Assembly (NCBI RefSeq): GCF_900476375.1
Contig: NZ_UPPP01000054.1
Coordinates: 1 to 64,000, forward strand
DNA: 64,000 nucleotides
From: Allolucifera butyrica
GTDB lineage: Bacteria; Bacillota; Negativicutes; Sporomusales; UPPP01
Direction of reading: 5' to 3'
Under the pieces are notes generated by a model. That model saw only the letters and a program-made list of their open reading frames with translations. It was not told the DNA's origin and searched no databases. The position numbers and the translations under genes are program-made. This document shows positions 45,515-54,511 of this stretch, piece by piece; position 1 is the stretch's first letter; every line of letters starts with the position of its first letter.

Positions 45515-45564
45515 TGCATACGCTTGCTTAAAATAAGTATAGGATATTTCTTTTTTACTGTAAA
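45515..45564 (-). promoter_or_regulatory. lacI module 2 promoter with start-site operator
   Basis: On the minus strand TTTACA (45559-45564), 17-base spacer and TATACT (45536-45541), followed by AGCAAGCGTATGCA (45515-45528) over the expected transcription start. The layout is the same as at the module 1 lacI promoter. Confidence 0.75.
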
Positions 45565-45582
45565 GAGTCCGGAAGTAAAAAT

Positions 45583-45626
45583 TCCCTATTACCAATTACC
45601 GAAAAAGCACGCTAGCGGTTTTTCTT
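45583..45626. repeat. Dispersed repeat, family B copy 2
   Basis: CCTATTACCAATTACCGAAAAA followed by a degenerate hairpin ending AGCGGTTTTTCT; counterpart of 18446-18500. Confidence 0.6.
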
Positions 45627-45703
45627 ACATTCCAATATAAAAAGGCCTCAATTTATGATATAATTAACATAATATCAAATTGTTAAAAGGGGAGGGGCCG
45701 GTT

Positions 45704-45940
45704 ATGAGAAGGGCAACCTTTATCCGTATTTTAGCCGGTATTAAACTGGTTTCAAATAATGTAAGCATTGTGGAAAATTTCAATAATAAAGCACTGGTAA
45801 CCATTCGGGTTCCTGAAATTGTCGGAGAATCGCCCAAGCAGTTCCGGTCCCTGAAAAAAGTTCTTTCCTATTGTTCGTATTACAGCATCAGGCCGGATGA
45901 CGATGAATTAGTTATAACCCTGGAATTTGAGTGGCAATAG
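45704..45940 (+). CDS. Hypothetical protein, 78 aa
   Basis: ATG 45704 follows GGGGAGGGG. The product (MRRATFIRILAGIKLVSNNVSIVENFNNKALVTIRVPEIVGESPKQF) is small, soluble and alpha/beta in appearance, ending DDELVITLEFEWQ. No family recognised. A terminator at 46002-46027 ends the unit. Confidence 0.6.
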   Translation: MRRATFIRILAGIKLVSNNVSIVENFNNKALVTIRVPEIVGESPKQFRSLKKVLSYCSYYSIRPDDDELVITLEFEWQ

Positions 45941-46319
45941 AGAGTACCTCGTAGGGATGATGCTCGTAAATTATAAATCATAAACATAAGGAATCTTTCC
46001 GAAAAGACCGCACTGCCGGTCTTTTTTAATAGGTATTTCCTCTGGCCGCCGCATATACTGTAGGCAGCAATGAAATTGCAGGGAAGTGATTTTGAATGCC
46101 GTTGACGCATGATTTTCATGGCAATTTAGTTTATACCGGAGCAAGCCGGATAATTGGTTAAATGTTGATTCCGGTGATTCACCTGTTTGAGCGGACTTTA
46201 AAATACTATGCCGGTAGAAATAGATTCGGACGGATTTTTCCGCCGTATACCTTGCGCTAAGGGACTTTTTTTTATTATGCTATTGGTAAGAGAGATTACT
46301 ATGTAACGGAGGGATCGGG
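45941..46319. other. Intergenic stretch before the M20 gene
   Basis: Contains the terminator at 46002 and a 21-codon frame (46096-46161, MPLTHDFHGNLVYTGASRIIG) with only a weak GGGAAG site; this frame is not called as a gene. Confidence 0.5.
46002..46027 (+). terminator. Rho-independent terminator
   Basis: AAAAGACCG/CGGTCTTTT (46002-46010 with 46017-46025), loop CACTGC, then T-run. Confidence 0.85.
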
Positions 46320-47633
46320 ATGAGCCGAAGAATGTTGGAGCTGGCCCGGGCACAGCGGGAATTTCTTATCCGGTGCCGGCGGGACTTTCATAAATTTGCC
46401 GAGGTTGCCTGGAGCGAATTCAGGACGGCTTCGATTGTGGCGGAAACATTAGCCGGACTGGGATATGAGGTTTTAGCCGGGAAAGAGGTAATGGATTTTC
46501 AAGCCAGGATGGGAGTTCCATCGGCGGCCGAATTGGCAATACAGGAAAAACGGGCGTTGTCTCAGGGGGCCAGGCCGGAATGGATGTCCAGGATGAGCGG
46601 TGGCCAAACCGGGGTTGTGGGAGTTATGAAATTTTCTCAGCCGGGGCCGACAGTAGCCTTTCGTTTTGACATGGATGCCAATGATATTGTCGAGGCTGAC
46701 GATGAACCCCACCGTCCTTGGCAAGCGGGGTTTGCTTCCGTTAATAACGGCGCTATGCATGCCTGCGGCCATGATGGACATACCGCGATCGGGCTGGCGC
46801 TGGCGAAAATTTTAGCGGCTGCCAAGGAGAGTCTGGAGGGCTGCGTGAAGTTGATTTTTCAGCCGGCCGAGGAAGGGGTGCGGGGCGCCAAAGCCATGGT
46901 TGCCCGCGGTGTTGTTGATGACGTAGATTATTTGATTGGTATGCATCTGGGGATGGGCCTCAAAAAAAGTGGAACCATGACCTGCCGTACGGAAGGATTC
47001 TTGGCGACGAGCAAACTGGATGCCGTTTACACGGGTGTTCCGGCTCACGCCGGGGCGGCTCCGGAAACCGGACGTAACGCATTATTGGCCGCGGCGGCGG
47101 CAGTGCTTAATCTGCACGCTATTTCCCGCCACAGCCAAGGAGCGTCCCGGGTTAATGTCGGGGCCCTGCAGGCCGGGACAGGCCGTAATGTTGTGCCGGC
47201 GAAGGCGGTGTTGAAATTGGAGACGCGTGGTACTACCACTGAAATTAACGAATATATGTACCAGGAAGCGGAGCGGATTTTAAAAGCTGCCGCCGCTATG
47301 TACGGTGTGACGGTAAGCCTGAAGGAAATGGGCGGCGCGGCCGGTGGTGTCAATGACCCGGAATTGGTGGAGCGTCTTCAAGGGATCGCTGAAAAAAGCC
47401 GTTTTTTTGAAACTGTTTTACCTGCCGCCAATATCGGCGGCAGTGAAGACTGCACGTGCTTTATGGAACGAGTCCGGCAAAGGGGCGGAAAGGCCGCTTA
47501 CTTGACTGTGGGGGCAGATCTGACGGCAGGGCATCACGATTGCCGGTTTGATTTTGACGAGGAAGTGCTGGTCACAGCGACTGCTTTATTAGGGGAATTC
47601 GCCGCCGATCTTTTACGGATAAAACAAACCTAG
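46320..47633 (+). CDS. M20-family amidohydrolase, AbgA-like
   Basis: A 437-residue metallopeptidase of the M20D/aminobenzoyl-glutamate hydrolase type. RDFHKFAEVAWSEFRTA at the start, the metal motif MHACGHDGH (H147, C149, H151 region), FQPAEEGVRGAKAMV with the catalytic Glu pair, and GGSEDCTCFMERV are present. The dimerisation domain is inserted at about 220-330. Members cleave N-acyl or p-aminobenzoyl amino acids in the cytosol. Relatives often pair with an AbgB or AbgT partner; none is adjacent here. ATG follows GGAGGGATCGGG. Confidence 0.88.
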   Translation: MSRRMLELARAQREFLIRCRRDFHKFAEVAWSEFRTASIVAETLAGLGYEVLAGKEVMDFQARMGVPSAAELAIQEKRALSQGARPEWMSRMSGGQTGVVGVMKFSQPGPTVAFRFDMDANDIVEADDEPHRPWQAGFASVNNGAMHACGHDGHTAIGLALAKILAAAKESLEGCVKLIFQPAEEGVRGAKAMVARGVVDDVDYLIGMHLGMGLKKSGTMTCRTEGFLATSKLDAVYTGVPAHAGAAPETGRNALLAAAAAVLNLHAISRHSQGASRVNVGALQAGTGRNVVPAKAVLKLETRGTTTEINEYMYQEAERILKAAAAMYGVTVSLKEMGGAAGGVNDPELVERLQGIAEKSRFFETVLPAANIGGSEDCTCFMERVRQRGGKAAYLTVGADLTAGHHDCRFDFDEEVLVTATALLGEFAADLLRIKQT

Positions 47634-48026
47634 CCGGTTTTTGCCGGCAAAGAAAAATCCCCCTGTGCAGACAAGGGGTTAAAGGGGTAATAGGTAATAG
47701 TGTCTAAGGGGAACTGATTTATTGTTACACACCCGGTTTGGATGTGACGTTTTCATTTTCTTGTTTTTATCATACAGCAAACCGGATCGCAGGGTGTTAA
47801 GACCAGATTAAGATTTCGTTAATTATATAAGAAAGACCGCTGCGCAGTCTTTCGGCTCATGGCGCAGGAAGAAAGTTCTCCATAAAAAAAGTCCCTGTAA
47901 AAACAGGGAAAAGAAATGGATAGTTACTATCAGAAGGGACAGTTAGAATTAAAGACCATGGAGAGGATGACCATTACAATTTGATTATATAATGGATAAA
48001 CGAAAGGTTTGTTATGGGAATATTAA
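47634..48026. other. Intergenic stretch with two hairpins
   Basis: No gene seen. A hairpin GAAAGAC/GTCTTTC lies at 47831-47853. A second, TCCCTGT/ACAGGGA (47892-47909), precedes seven T on the minus strand and probably ends the transcript of the carbohydrate-binding protein. Confidence 0.55.
47884..47909 (-). terminator. Terminator of the carbohydrate-binding-protein gene
   Basis: On the minus strand TCCCTGT-TTTT-ACAGGGA is followed by CTTTTTTT. Confidence 0.65.
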
Positions 48027-48332
48027 TTATTGGTAAATTTCAAAGCTGTAATTGTGACCGGCGTTGTTATCCCAATTATTGGCGCAATCTTTAAAGGCCA
48101 TATTGAGAGTGGTGGAATGGTTTACCGGGATGTCAGCCTCGAAGCCCTGGGACGTTCTCAGCATCTGATGGTCATAGGTTTCGGACCAGTGATTGCCAAA
48201 GCCGGTGTGGGCGTAGATGTGTTCGGCGCCGCTTTGAGCCAGCAGCCCGTTATAGACTACCCGCACCCTATTGGAACCGGAGTGAAGAATTACGCCATGG
48301 TTCTGGTATTTGTCGGTATTTTTGGTTAACAT
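48027..48332 (-). CDS. Stand-alone CBM25/CBM53-type starch-binding-module protein
   Basis: A 101-residue cytoplasmic-looking protein (no signal peptide). It is essentially one carbohydrate-binding module: VRVVYNGLLAQSGAEHIYAHTGFGNHWSETYDHQMLRTSQGFEADIPVNHSTTLNMAFKDCANNWDNNAGHNYSFEIYQ. The VYNG ... H-x-G-F ... FKD-x-x-NNWDNN pattern is that of CBM25/53 modules found in amylases and Firmicute glycogen- or polyphosphate-linked proteins. No catalytic domain is attached. GGAGGT precedes ATG. It may bind glycogen or other alpha-glucan in the cell. Confidence 0.75.
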   Translation of the reverse strand: MLTKNTDKYQNHGVILHSGSNRVRVVYNGLLAQSGAEHIYAHTGFGNHWSETYDHQMLRTSQGFEADIPVNHSTTLNMAFKDCANNWDNNAGHNYSFEIYQ

Positions 48333-48493
48333 AGTATGACCTCCTTTATATAATTAGGATATAACTTAGGATGTCCTTTTTTTTATGGGTTCATGACTGT
48401 TAATATATGGGGTAAATGCGGTGTAATATTTTAGTTTGATTTATTTTTAAACGTTGTAAACTAAGAAAATCCAGTCAAATATGCATAAGAAAG

Positions 48494-48526
48494 CAGCCTG
48501 CTTGCGAGACTCTCGTAAGCAGGCTG
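48494..48526 (-). terminator. Terminator of the opp/dpp operon
   Basis: A 15-bp hairpin with one G-T pair (48494-48508 with 48512-48526, loop ACT), followed on the minus strand by CTTTCTTAT, 16 bases after the last gene. Confidence 0.75.
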
Positions 48527-48542
48527 TTGGCCGAAAGACGCA

Positions 48543-49517
48543 TCAGTGATCTTTTAGATGGCACGCAACCAGGTGGCCGTTGCCTAAATCCTTCAGGATC
48601 GGTTCCTCTTCGGCGCAACGGTCCATAGCATAAGAGCACCGGGTCCGGAACCGGCAACCCGAGGGTGGATTCACCGGATTGGGCACATCTCCTTCCAGGC
48701 GGATTCGTTCCCGCTTACTCTCAATGTACGGATCCGGAATGGGAATGGCTGATAAAAGCGCCAGGGTATAAGGGTGTAAGGGTTGAGTGTAAAGTTCTTC
48801 CGTTTTGGCCAATTCCACGATTTTGCCAAGGTACATGACAGCAACCCGGTTGCTGATATGCTTGACCATTGCCAGGTCATGAGCAATAAACAAATAAGTC
48901 AGACCCAGTTCCCGCTGCAGTTGTTCCAATAGATTGACAACCTGTGCCTGGATGGAAACATCTAAGGCCGAGATGGGCTCGTCGCAAATAATAAAGCTTG
49001 GATTTACGGCCAAAGCGCGGGCGATGCCGACGCGTTGCCGCTGGCCCCCGCTGAATTCATGGGGGAAGCGGTTGGCGTGCTCGGGATTGAGGCCGACCAG
49101 TTTTAACAGGCTGATAATTCGTTCCGTCCGTTCCGAACCGGCGGCCAGACGGTGGATATTCAGCGGTTCGCCGATGATATCACCTACGGTCATGCGCGGA
49201 TTCAACGATGCGTAAGGGTCCTGAAAAATCATCTGCATTTCCCGGCGCAGTGTTTTTTCCGCAAAGCCGGTGGCTAGCGATTTTCCCTGAAAAATGATGT
49301 CGCCGGCCGTAGGGGTATATAAGCGGATTAGCGTCCGGCCTGTTGTCGATTTGCCGCAGCCGCTTTCTCCCACGAGTCCCAGGGTTTCACCGGGATAGAT
49401 ATCAAAACTGACATTGTCGACGGCTTTTAGATAGGCTGTGGGGCGGCCCAGAAAATCCGTGCCGGCGGTAAAATATTTTTTTAGATTGCGAACCTTTAGG
49501 ATCGGTTCCTGTTTCAT
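48543..49517 (-). CDS. oppF: Oligopeptide/dipeptide ABC transporter ATPase (OppF/DppF)
   Basis: A 324-residue ATPase. ATG 49515-49517 overlaps the oppD stop (ATGA). Walker [10 protein letters not shown], signature FSGGQRQR, Walker [14 protein letters not shown]-loop and H-loop [10 protein letters not shown] are intact, and the C-terminal oligopeptide extension shows [17 protein letters not shown]. It energises peptide import together with OppD. OppF versus DppF cannot be decided. Confidence 0.93.
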   Translation of the reverse strand: MKQEPILKVRNLKKYFTAGTDFLGRPTAYLKAVDNVSFDIYPGETLGLVGESGCGKSTTGRTLIRLYTPTAGDIIFQGKSLATGFAEKTLRREMQMIFQDPYASLNPRMTVGDIIGEPLNIHRLAAGSERTERIISLLKLVGLNPEHANRFPHEFSGGQRQRVGIARALAVNPSFIICDEPISALDVSIQAQVVNLLEQLQRELGLTYLFIAHDLAMVKHISNRVAVMYLGKIVELAKTEELYTQPLHPYTLALLSAIPIPDPYIESKRERIRLEGDVPNPVNPPSGCRFRTRCSYAMDRCAEEEPILKDLGNGHLVACHLKDH

Positions 49518-50521
49518 GAACCAGCCGCCTCCCTCCATACCTTGGGTGCGCCAGGATGTTGCAGCCAACATTTGACGCGGTGCTCTTCGCTGATTTGGGT
49601 AATTTGCGGGTCCATTTCGGTGCAAACCTGCATCGCGTAGGAGCAGCGAGGATGGAAGGGACAGCCTGCCGGCGGTTGCAAAAGGTCGGGCGGCTGCCCG
49701 TCAATGACTGCCAATTGCTGCTTTTGCTGAGCGTCCAGGCGGGGGACTGATTTTAGCAACCCCCAGGTGTAGGGATGCTGCGGGTTATGAAAGACATCGC
49801 GAATCGAACCGGCCTCACACACCGTACCCGCGTACATAACGACGATGCGACGGCATAAACCGGCCACAACCCCGAGGTCGTGGGAAATGAGGATAATGGA
49901 TGTGTTAAACTGGGATTTGAGATTTTTCATTAAATCCAGAATTTGAGCCTGAATAGTAACATCGAGGGCTGTCGTCGGTTCGTCGGCAATCAACAGTTTA
50001 GGGTTGCAGGACAGGGCCATGGCAATCATAGCCCGCTGGCGCATACCGCCGCTGAATTGATGGGGGTAGTTCCGGACCCGGTCCTCGGGACAGGGAATGC
50101 CCACCAACCGGAGCAGTTCCACGGCTCGCGTCAAGGCAGCCTGACGCGGCAGGTTTTGATGCAGTTGCAGCGCTTCGGCAATTTGCAGGCCGATGGTTAA
50201 GACCGGATTGAGAGAGGTCATGGGGTCTTGGAAGATCATGCCGATTTCATTGCCGCGAATCGTTTCCATTTCTTTCGCCGACTTTTTTAATAAATCTACT
50301 CCGTTAAACAGGATTTTTCCTTGGACAATCCGGCCGGGCGGTGTAGGAATCAACCGCATGATCGAATGGGCCGTCACGCTTTTGCCGCAGCCCGATTCAC
50401 CGACAATGCCCACGGCTTCCCCCTGTTGCACATCAAAGCTGACCTGGCGGACGGCCTTGACTTCCCCGGCGTAGGTGTCAAAGGATACGGCTAAATCTTC
50501 TATTTGTAATAATGGTGTCAT
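49514..50521 (-). CDS. oppD: Oligopeptide/dipeptide ABC transporter ATPase (OppD/DppD)
   Basis: A 335-residue ATPase with Walker [10 protein letters not shown], signature FSGGMRQR, Walker [23 protein letters not shown], and the C-terminal zinc- or cluster-like [15 protein letters not shown] extension usual for OppD/DppD. It starts 12 bases after oppC. Confidence 0.93.
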   Translation of the reverse strand: MTPLLQIEDLAVSFDTYAGEVKAVRQVSFDVQQGEAVGIVGESGCGKSVTAHSIMRLIPTPPGRIVQGKILFNGVDLLKKSAKEMETIRGNEIGMIFQDPMTSLNPVLTIGLQIAEALQLHQNLPRQAALTRAVELLRLVGIPCPEDRVRNYPHQFSGGMRQRAMIAMALSCNPKLLIADEPTTALDVTIQAQILDLMKNLKSQFNTSIILISHDLGVVAGLCRRIVVMYAGTVCEAGSIRDVFHNPQHPYTWGLLKSVPRLDAQQKQQLAVIDGQPPDLLQPPAGCPFHPRCSYAMQVCTEMDPQITQISEEHRVKCWLQHPGAPKVWREAAGS

Positions 50522-50533
50522 ATCTACTCCTCC

Positions 50534-51445
50534 TTATCGCCGCATGCGGGGATCCAGCGCGTCGCGCAGACCGTCGCCCAGAAAGTTAAACGCCAGCATC
50601 GTGATACTGATAGCCAGGGCCGGGAAAAACAGCTGGAAGGGATAGGAGCGCAGGCTGGTAACCCCTTCGGAGGCCAGAACCCCCCAACTGGCCATGGGAG
50701 CAGACACGCCCAGGCCGATAAAGCTTAAAAAGGCTTCGGTGAAGATGGCCTCGGGGATGGCCAGCGTCATAGTAATGATAATGGGGCCCATGCTGTTGGG
50801 GAGCAGATGACGGAACAAAATGCGCCATTTGCCGGCGCCGATGGTTCGCGCCGCCAGTACATATTCTTGTTCCTTGAGGCTCAGAATCTGACCCCGCACA
50901 ATGCGCGCCATCCGGAGCCAGTAGGCAATGCCCAGGGCTATAAAGATGTTGGATAAACCGGGTTTTAAGAGTACCATTAATAAAATAACGTACAGTAAAA
51001 CCGGAATGCCATATAAAACGTCGACGATATTCATCATGATCTTATCCACGCGGCCGCCGAAAAAGCCGGCGATGCCGCCATACAATACGCCGATGGTCAA
51101 ATTGATTAAGCTGGCCACAATGCCGATGGAGAGTGAGATGCGGGCGCCATACAGGACGCGGATGAAAAGGTCCCGGCCCAGATTATCGGTGCCGAACCAG
51201 TGTTGACTGTCAGGCGGATGATTGGCGAGAGCCAGATCCTGGTCCGAGTAGGATATATGGCTGAACCAGGGCCCCGCCACGGCAATGAGCGCAATTACCA
51301 GGATGGTATATAAACCGGCCATGGCCATTTTATTTTTTTTCAGACGCCGCCAGGCATCCTGCCAGTAGGTGGTGCTGGGACGGACGACGGTGTCGGCGGG
51401 ACCGCTGCGGACAACGGGCTGAAACAGGTCCGGACTTATTTGCAT
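50534..51445 (-). CDS. oppC: Peptide ABC transporter permease (OppC/DppC)
   Basis: A 303-residue inner-membrane protein with N-terminal cytoplasmic extension (TYWQDAWRRLKKNKMAMAGL), six membrane helices and the EAA-loop AARTIGAGKWRILFRHLLPN contacting the ATPases. HWFGTDNLGRDLFIRVLYGARISL is a hallmark of OppC. It starts three bases after oppB. Confidence 0.93.
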   Translation of the reverse strand: MQISPDLFQPVVRSGPADTVVRPSTTYWQDAWRRLKKNKMAMAGLYTILVIALIAVAGPWFSHISYSDQDLALANHPPDSQHWFGTDNLGRDLFIRVLYGARISLSIGIVASLINLTIGVLYGGIAGFFGGRVDKIMMNIVDVLYGIPVLLYVILLMVLLKPGLSNIFIALGIAYWLRMARIVRGQILSLKEQEYVLAARTIGAGKWRILFRHLLPNSMGPIIITMTLAIPEAIFTEAFLSFIGLGVSAPMASWGVLASEGVTSLRSYPFQLFFPALAISITMLAFNFLGDGLRDALDPRMRR

Positions 51446-51448
51446 CGT

Positions 51449-52381
51449 TTATCCCTCCTTCTTTCCGTCCAGCTTTATGCGGGGATCAAGCAGCGGATAG
51501 ATTAAGTCAACGGCCAAATTAAGGCCGACAACCAGAATGCTGTAAAAGATGGTGACACCCAGGATGGTGGTATAATCCCGGTTGTAAATACTGGTCACAT
51601 AATAGCGTCCCAGGCCGGGAATGGCAAACATCGTTTCCACCACGAAGCTGCCTGTCAGGATGGCGGCGGCCATGGGTCCGATGTAGGTGACCACCGGGAT
51701 CAGGGCATTTTTTACGGCGTGCCGGTACATGACAAGATATTCGGGCAATCCTTTGGAGCGGGCTGTTTTAATATAATCCTGTCCCAGAATTTCCAACATA
51801 CTCGAACGGGTCAGCCGGGCAATGAAGGCCGTAGGCATGCCGGCCAGGGCCAGGGAAGGCAGAACCATATATTCCGGGCCGCCCCACATGGCGGCGGGAA
51901 ACAGTTCGAGTTTAATGGCAAAGAAATAGATTAAAACGGCAGCGATCACAAAATTGGGCACGGCTACGCCGATGGTGGCAAAAAACATGGTGGCGTAATC
52001 TTGCCATTTATTTTGCCGCAAGGCGGCGACAACCCCGGCCGGGATGCCGATAATGACGGAAATGGCAATACTGATCATGCCTAATTCAAAGGATACGGGG
52101 AAGCTTTCGCCGATAATGTCGTTGACCGTACGGCCCTGATATTTGAAAGAAGGGCCAAAATCCCAGTGAGCCAGATGAGTCAGGTAGTCCGTATATTGCT
52201 TCCACAAGGGATCATTCAGCCGGTAACGGTCCTGAATATTTTTTAAAATAGCCGGCGGAAGATCTTTTTCTCCCGTAAACGGTCCTCCGGGAATGGCATG
52301 CATAAGGATAAAGGTGATGGTAATAATGACGAGTAGAACCAAAAAGGCGCTGACAAGATGTTTCAATGTATATTTCAGCAT
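51449..52381 (-). CDS. oppB: Peptide ABC transporter permease (OppB/DppB)
   Basis: A 310-residue permease: N-terminal VLLVIITITFILMHAIPGGPF, the EAA-loop TARSKGLPEYLVMYRHAVKNALIP and C-terminal YPLLDPRIKL. This is the first membrane component after the binding-protein gene, separated from it by the hairpin at 52409-52438. Confidence 0.93.
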   Translation of the reverse strand: MLKYTLKHLVSAFLVLLVIITITFILMHAIPGGPFTGEKDLPPAILKNIQDRYRLNDPLWKQYTDYLTHLAHWDFGPSFKYQGRTVNDIIGESFPVSFELGMISIAISVIIGIPAGVVAALRQNKWQDYATMFFATIGVAVPNFVIAAVLIYFFAIKLELFPAAMWGGPEYMVLPSLALAGMPTAFIARLTRSSMLEILGQDYIKTARSKGLPEYLVMYRHAVKNALIPVVTYIGPMAAAILTGSFVVETMFAIPGLGRYYVTSIYNRDYTTILGVTIFYSILVVGLNLAVDLIYPLLDPRIKLDGKKEG

Positions 52382-52408
52382 GGCTTCGCTCCTTTCCGCG
52401 CCGGAACA

Positions 52409-52438
52409 GAAGAGGTATACGACCCCGTATACCTCTTC
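52409..52438 (-). terminator. Intercistronic hairpin between oppA and oppB
   Basis: A perfect 13-bp stem GAAGAGGTATACG/CGTATACCTCTTC (52409-52421 with 52426-52438), loop ACCC, without a T-run. It can protect the oppA message or attenuate read-through, giving excess binding protein over permease. Confidence 0.75.
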
Positions 52439-52453
52439 GCCGCCGTATTGCGT

Positions 52454-54058
52454 TTATTTTTGGATGTAGGCTTCCTTGACGTTGACCCGGCCGGTGGCCG
52501 ACAGGACAAGGCCTTTGACATACGGTTTGACACAATAGTTGTAATTGTAAAAATAAATGGGCGCCACACCCATGTCGTCGATCAGAATTTTTTCCGCCTC
52601 ATGCATATTCTGCATGCGCAATTTCTGGTCGTTGCTTACCTGGGCGGCTTCAATCAGCTTGTCATAGGCCGGATTGTCATACTTGCCCCAGTTGTTGCCG
52701 CCATAGGAAAGAAAGTAATCGCCGAAGGTCATAGGGTCCGTATAGTCGCCGATCCAGCCGGCGCGGGCCACCTGGAAATTGCCGGCTCTACGGTTTTCCA
52801 GGAATACTTTCCATTCCTGGTTTTGAATAGTTACCGTTACGCCCAGGTTCTTTCTCCACATTTCCTGAACGGCTTCGGCAATGGCTTTGTTATTGTCATT
52901 GGTATTATAGATGAGCGTAATGGGCGGCAGGCCCTGACCGTCCGGATAACCGGCCTCGGCCAGCAATTTTTTCGCCTGGGCCACATCCGTTTGGAAAAGA
53001 GCGCCTTGTTCTTCCCGGAAATCCTTGTCGGTAAGCGGGTCGGTGAATCCCGGCGGGATCCAGGCGGTGGCCGGCGTGGCAGTGCCTTTCAGAATATCCT
53101 TGGTAATAGCATTCCGGTCAATGGCCAGGGCAAAGGCTTTGCGGACCTTGGGGTTGTCAAAGGGGGCCTTGCGGTTATTAAACTCGTAATAGTAGGTGCC
53201 CAGGTATTTGCCCAGCTTAAATTTGCCTTCCTTTTGCAGACGGGGAACTTCCGTCATGGGCGGATCCCACATAAAATCGAGTTGATTATTTTCAAACATG
53301 GACAGACCCGTCGTAGTGACCTCCACCAAGTCCCATTCCAGTTTGTTCAGTTTCACTTTATCTTTGTCCCAGTACTGGTCGTTTTTGACCATTTCCAGTT
53401 TGCTGTTATGGACCCAGTTGACCAGTTTGAAGGGGCCGTTGCCGACAAAGGTTTTTACATTATTGGCCCAGTTGTCGCCGTCGGCTTCCACGACTTTTTT
53501 GTCCACCGGGTAGGTCGAATTGTGGGCTACCACAGCCAGGAAGTAAGCTGTCGGTTTTTCCAGGGTCACTTCCAGGGTTTTGTCGTCCAGAGCCTTTACA
53601 CCGACCTGGTCGGCCGTAGCCTTGTTGTTGTTGTAAGCCTCAGCATTTTTGATGGGGTACAGCATATAAGCGTATTGCGCCGCCGTGGCCGGATTTAAGA
53701 GCCGCTTCCAGGCAAACTCAAAATCCTGGGCTGTTACCGGGTCGCCGTTGGACCATTTGGCATTGGGACGGATATGGAAAATATATTTTAACCCGTCTGG
53801 CGAAATTTCCCACTTTTCGGCCGCCGCCGGTACAGGCATATCTTTGTCATTCAGCGCCGTCAGCCCTTCAAATAGTGCCAGTTGATAATTGGACTCCGGC
53901 ACGCCGGTGACTTTGGCCGGATCAAGACTTTCCGGCTCGCCGCCGACCTCGATGCGAAGGGCCTGTTCTTTCGTGCCGGCGGAACTGCCGCAGCCCGCCG
54001 CCAGGAAGCCGGACAGGGCTATAATCAGCAGCAGGGCCATCCCCTTTTTCCAATTCAT
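52454..54058 (-). CDS. oppA: Peptide ABC transporter substrate-binding lipoprotein (OppA-like)
   Basis: A 534-residue lipoprotein: MNWKKGMALLLIIALSGFLAAGC signal with lipobox AAGC, followed by a SBP_bac_5 domain (LRIEVGGEPESLDPAKVTGVPESNYQLALFEGLTALND, WEISPDGLKYIFHIRPNAKWSNGDPVTAQDFEFAWKRLLNP). It captures oligopeptides outside the membrane. GGAGGAGAGG precedes ATG. First gene of the opp operon. Confidence 0.93.
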   Translation of the reverse strand: MNWKKGMALLLIIALSGFLAAGCGSSAGTKEQALRIEVGGEPESLDPAKVTGVPESNYQLALFEGLTALNDKDMPVPAAAEKWEISPDGLKYIFHIRPNAKWSNGDPVTAQDFEFAWKRLLNPATAAQYAYMLYPIKNAEAYNNNKATADQVGVKALDDKTLEVTLEKPTAYFLAVVAHNSTYPVDKKVVEADGDNWANNVKTFVGNGPFKLVNWVHNSKLEMVKNDQYWDKDKVKLNKLEWDLVEVTTTGLSMFENNQLDFMWDPPMTEVPRLQKEGKFKLGKYLGTYYYEFNNRKAPFDNPKVRKAFALAIDRNAITKDILKGTATPATAWIPPGFTDPLTDKDFREEQGALFQTDVAQAKKLLAEAGYPDGQGLPPITLIYNTNDNNKAIAEAVQEMWRKNLGVTVTIQNQEWKVFLENRRAGNFQVARAGWIGDYTDPMTFGDYFLSYGGNNWGKYDNPAYDKLIEAAQVSNDQKLRMQNMHEAEKILIDDMGVAPIYFYNYNYCVKPYVKGLVLSATGRVNVKEAYIQK

Positions 54059-54087
54059 TACCTCTCCTCCTTATTTTTTTGGATCTT

Positions 54088-54107
54088 AAAGACCCCTTTG
54101 GGTCTTT
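54088..54107 (-). promoter_or_regulatory. Hairpin in the oppA 5' leader
   Basis: AAAGACCC (54088-54095) with GGGTCTTT (54100-54107), loop CTTT, the same stem as at 24395-24413. On the minus strand it lies 30 bases before the oppA start; on the plus strand it has a T-run. Confidence 0.5.
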
Positions 54108-54128
54108 TTTGTGGGATCAGAAAGTATA

Positions 54129-54190
54129 ACTTTTCGGATTGTTTCCAAATAACACATTCTTCTTAAGAAAGCCGAAAAGTAAAATACTTT
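54129..54190. repeat. Dispersed inverted repeat, family C copy 2
   Basis: ACTTTTCGG at 54129-54137 and CCGAAAAGT at 54172-54180; outer AAAGTA and TACTTT (54121 and 54185) extend the pairing. Partner of 4362-4412. Confidence 0.6.
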
Positions 54191-54459
54191 CTTTCCATTT
54201 AAAAACCCTTCGGGTTTTCTTAAATAAAAAATATAATTCGGGTTTTATGCGCCAAATACCTGCCGTGTCAGCATCTGGAAGATATTTGTTTTTTTATACA
54301 GCGAAAAGAGTTCTTGAGTCCGTTGAGGAGATATAAGGCGATGATTTGTGTTTTTATGTTAGACAATTTTGTGGATTGGACATTACAATAGCGCTGCCGT
54401 TATGGAACAGGTAAAATTTTCCTGTTTTGTATAATTATTAACGAAACATAGTTTTCAAA

Positions 54460-54490
54460 CAAAAAAATAGGCATCGACCCGTGATGCCAA
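54460..54490 (-). terminator. Porin gene terminator
   Basis: GGCATC (54470-54475) and GATGCC (54483-54488) pair; on the minus strand TATTTTTTTG follows. Confidence 0.75.
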
Positions 54491-54511
54491 AAAACAGACC
54501 GCCAGTCCCGG

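Larger units (their letters stand above)
54059..54511. other. 453-bp intergenic region before oppA
   Basis: No gene. From left to right it holds hairpin AAAGACCC/GGGTCTTT in the oppA leader, dispersed repeat C2, hairpin AAAACCC/GGGTTTT, and at 54460-54490 the porin terminator. Confidence 0.6.

Noticed and set aside
47831..47853. Hairpin GAAAGAC/GTCTTTC as a terminator of the M20 gene
   Set aside because: It is almost 200 bases after the stop and lacks a T-run on the plus strand.
48030..48329. 99-codon hydrophobic plus-strand frame
   Set aside because: Exact antisense of the starch-binding-module gene, which has a good ribosome binding site and family match.
52358..53698. 446-codon frame on the plus strand opposite oppA
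   Set aside because: It is the antisense of a clear SBP_bac_5 gene and shows no domain of its own.
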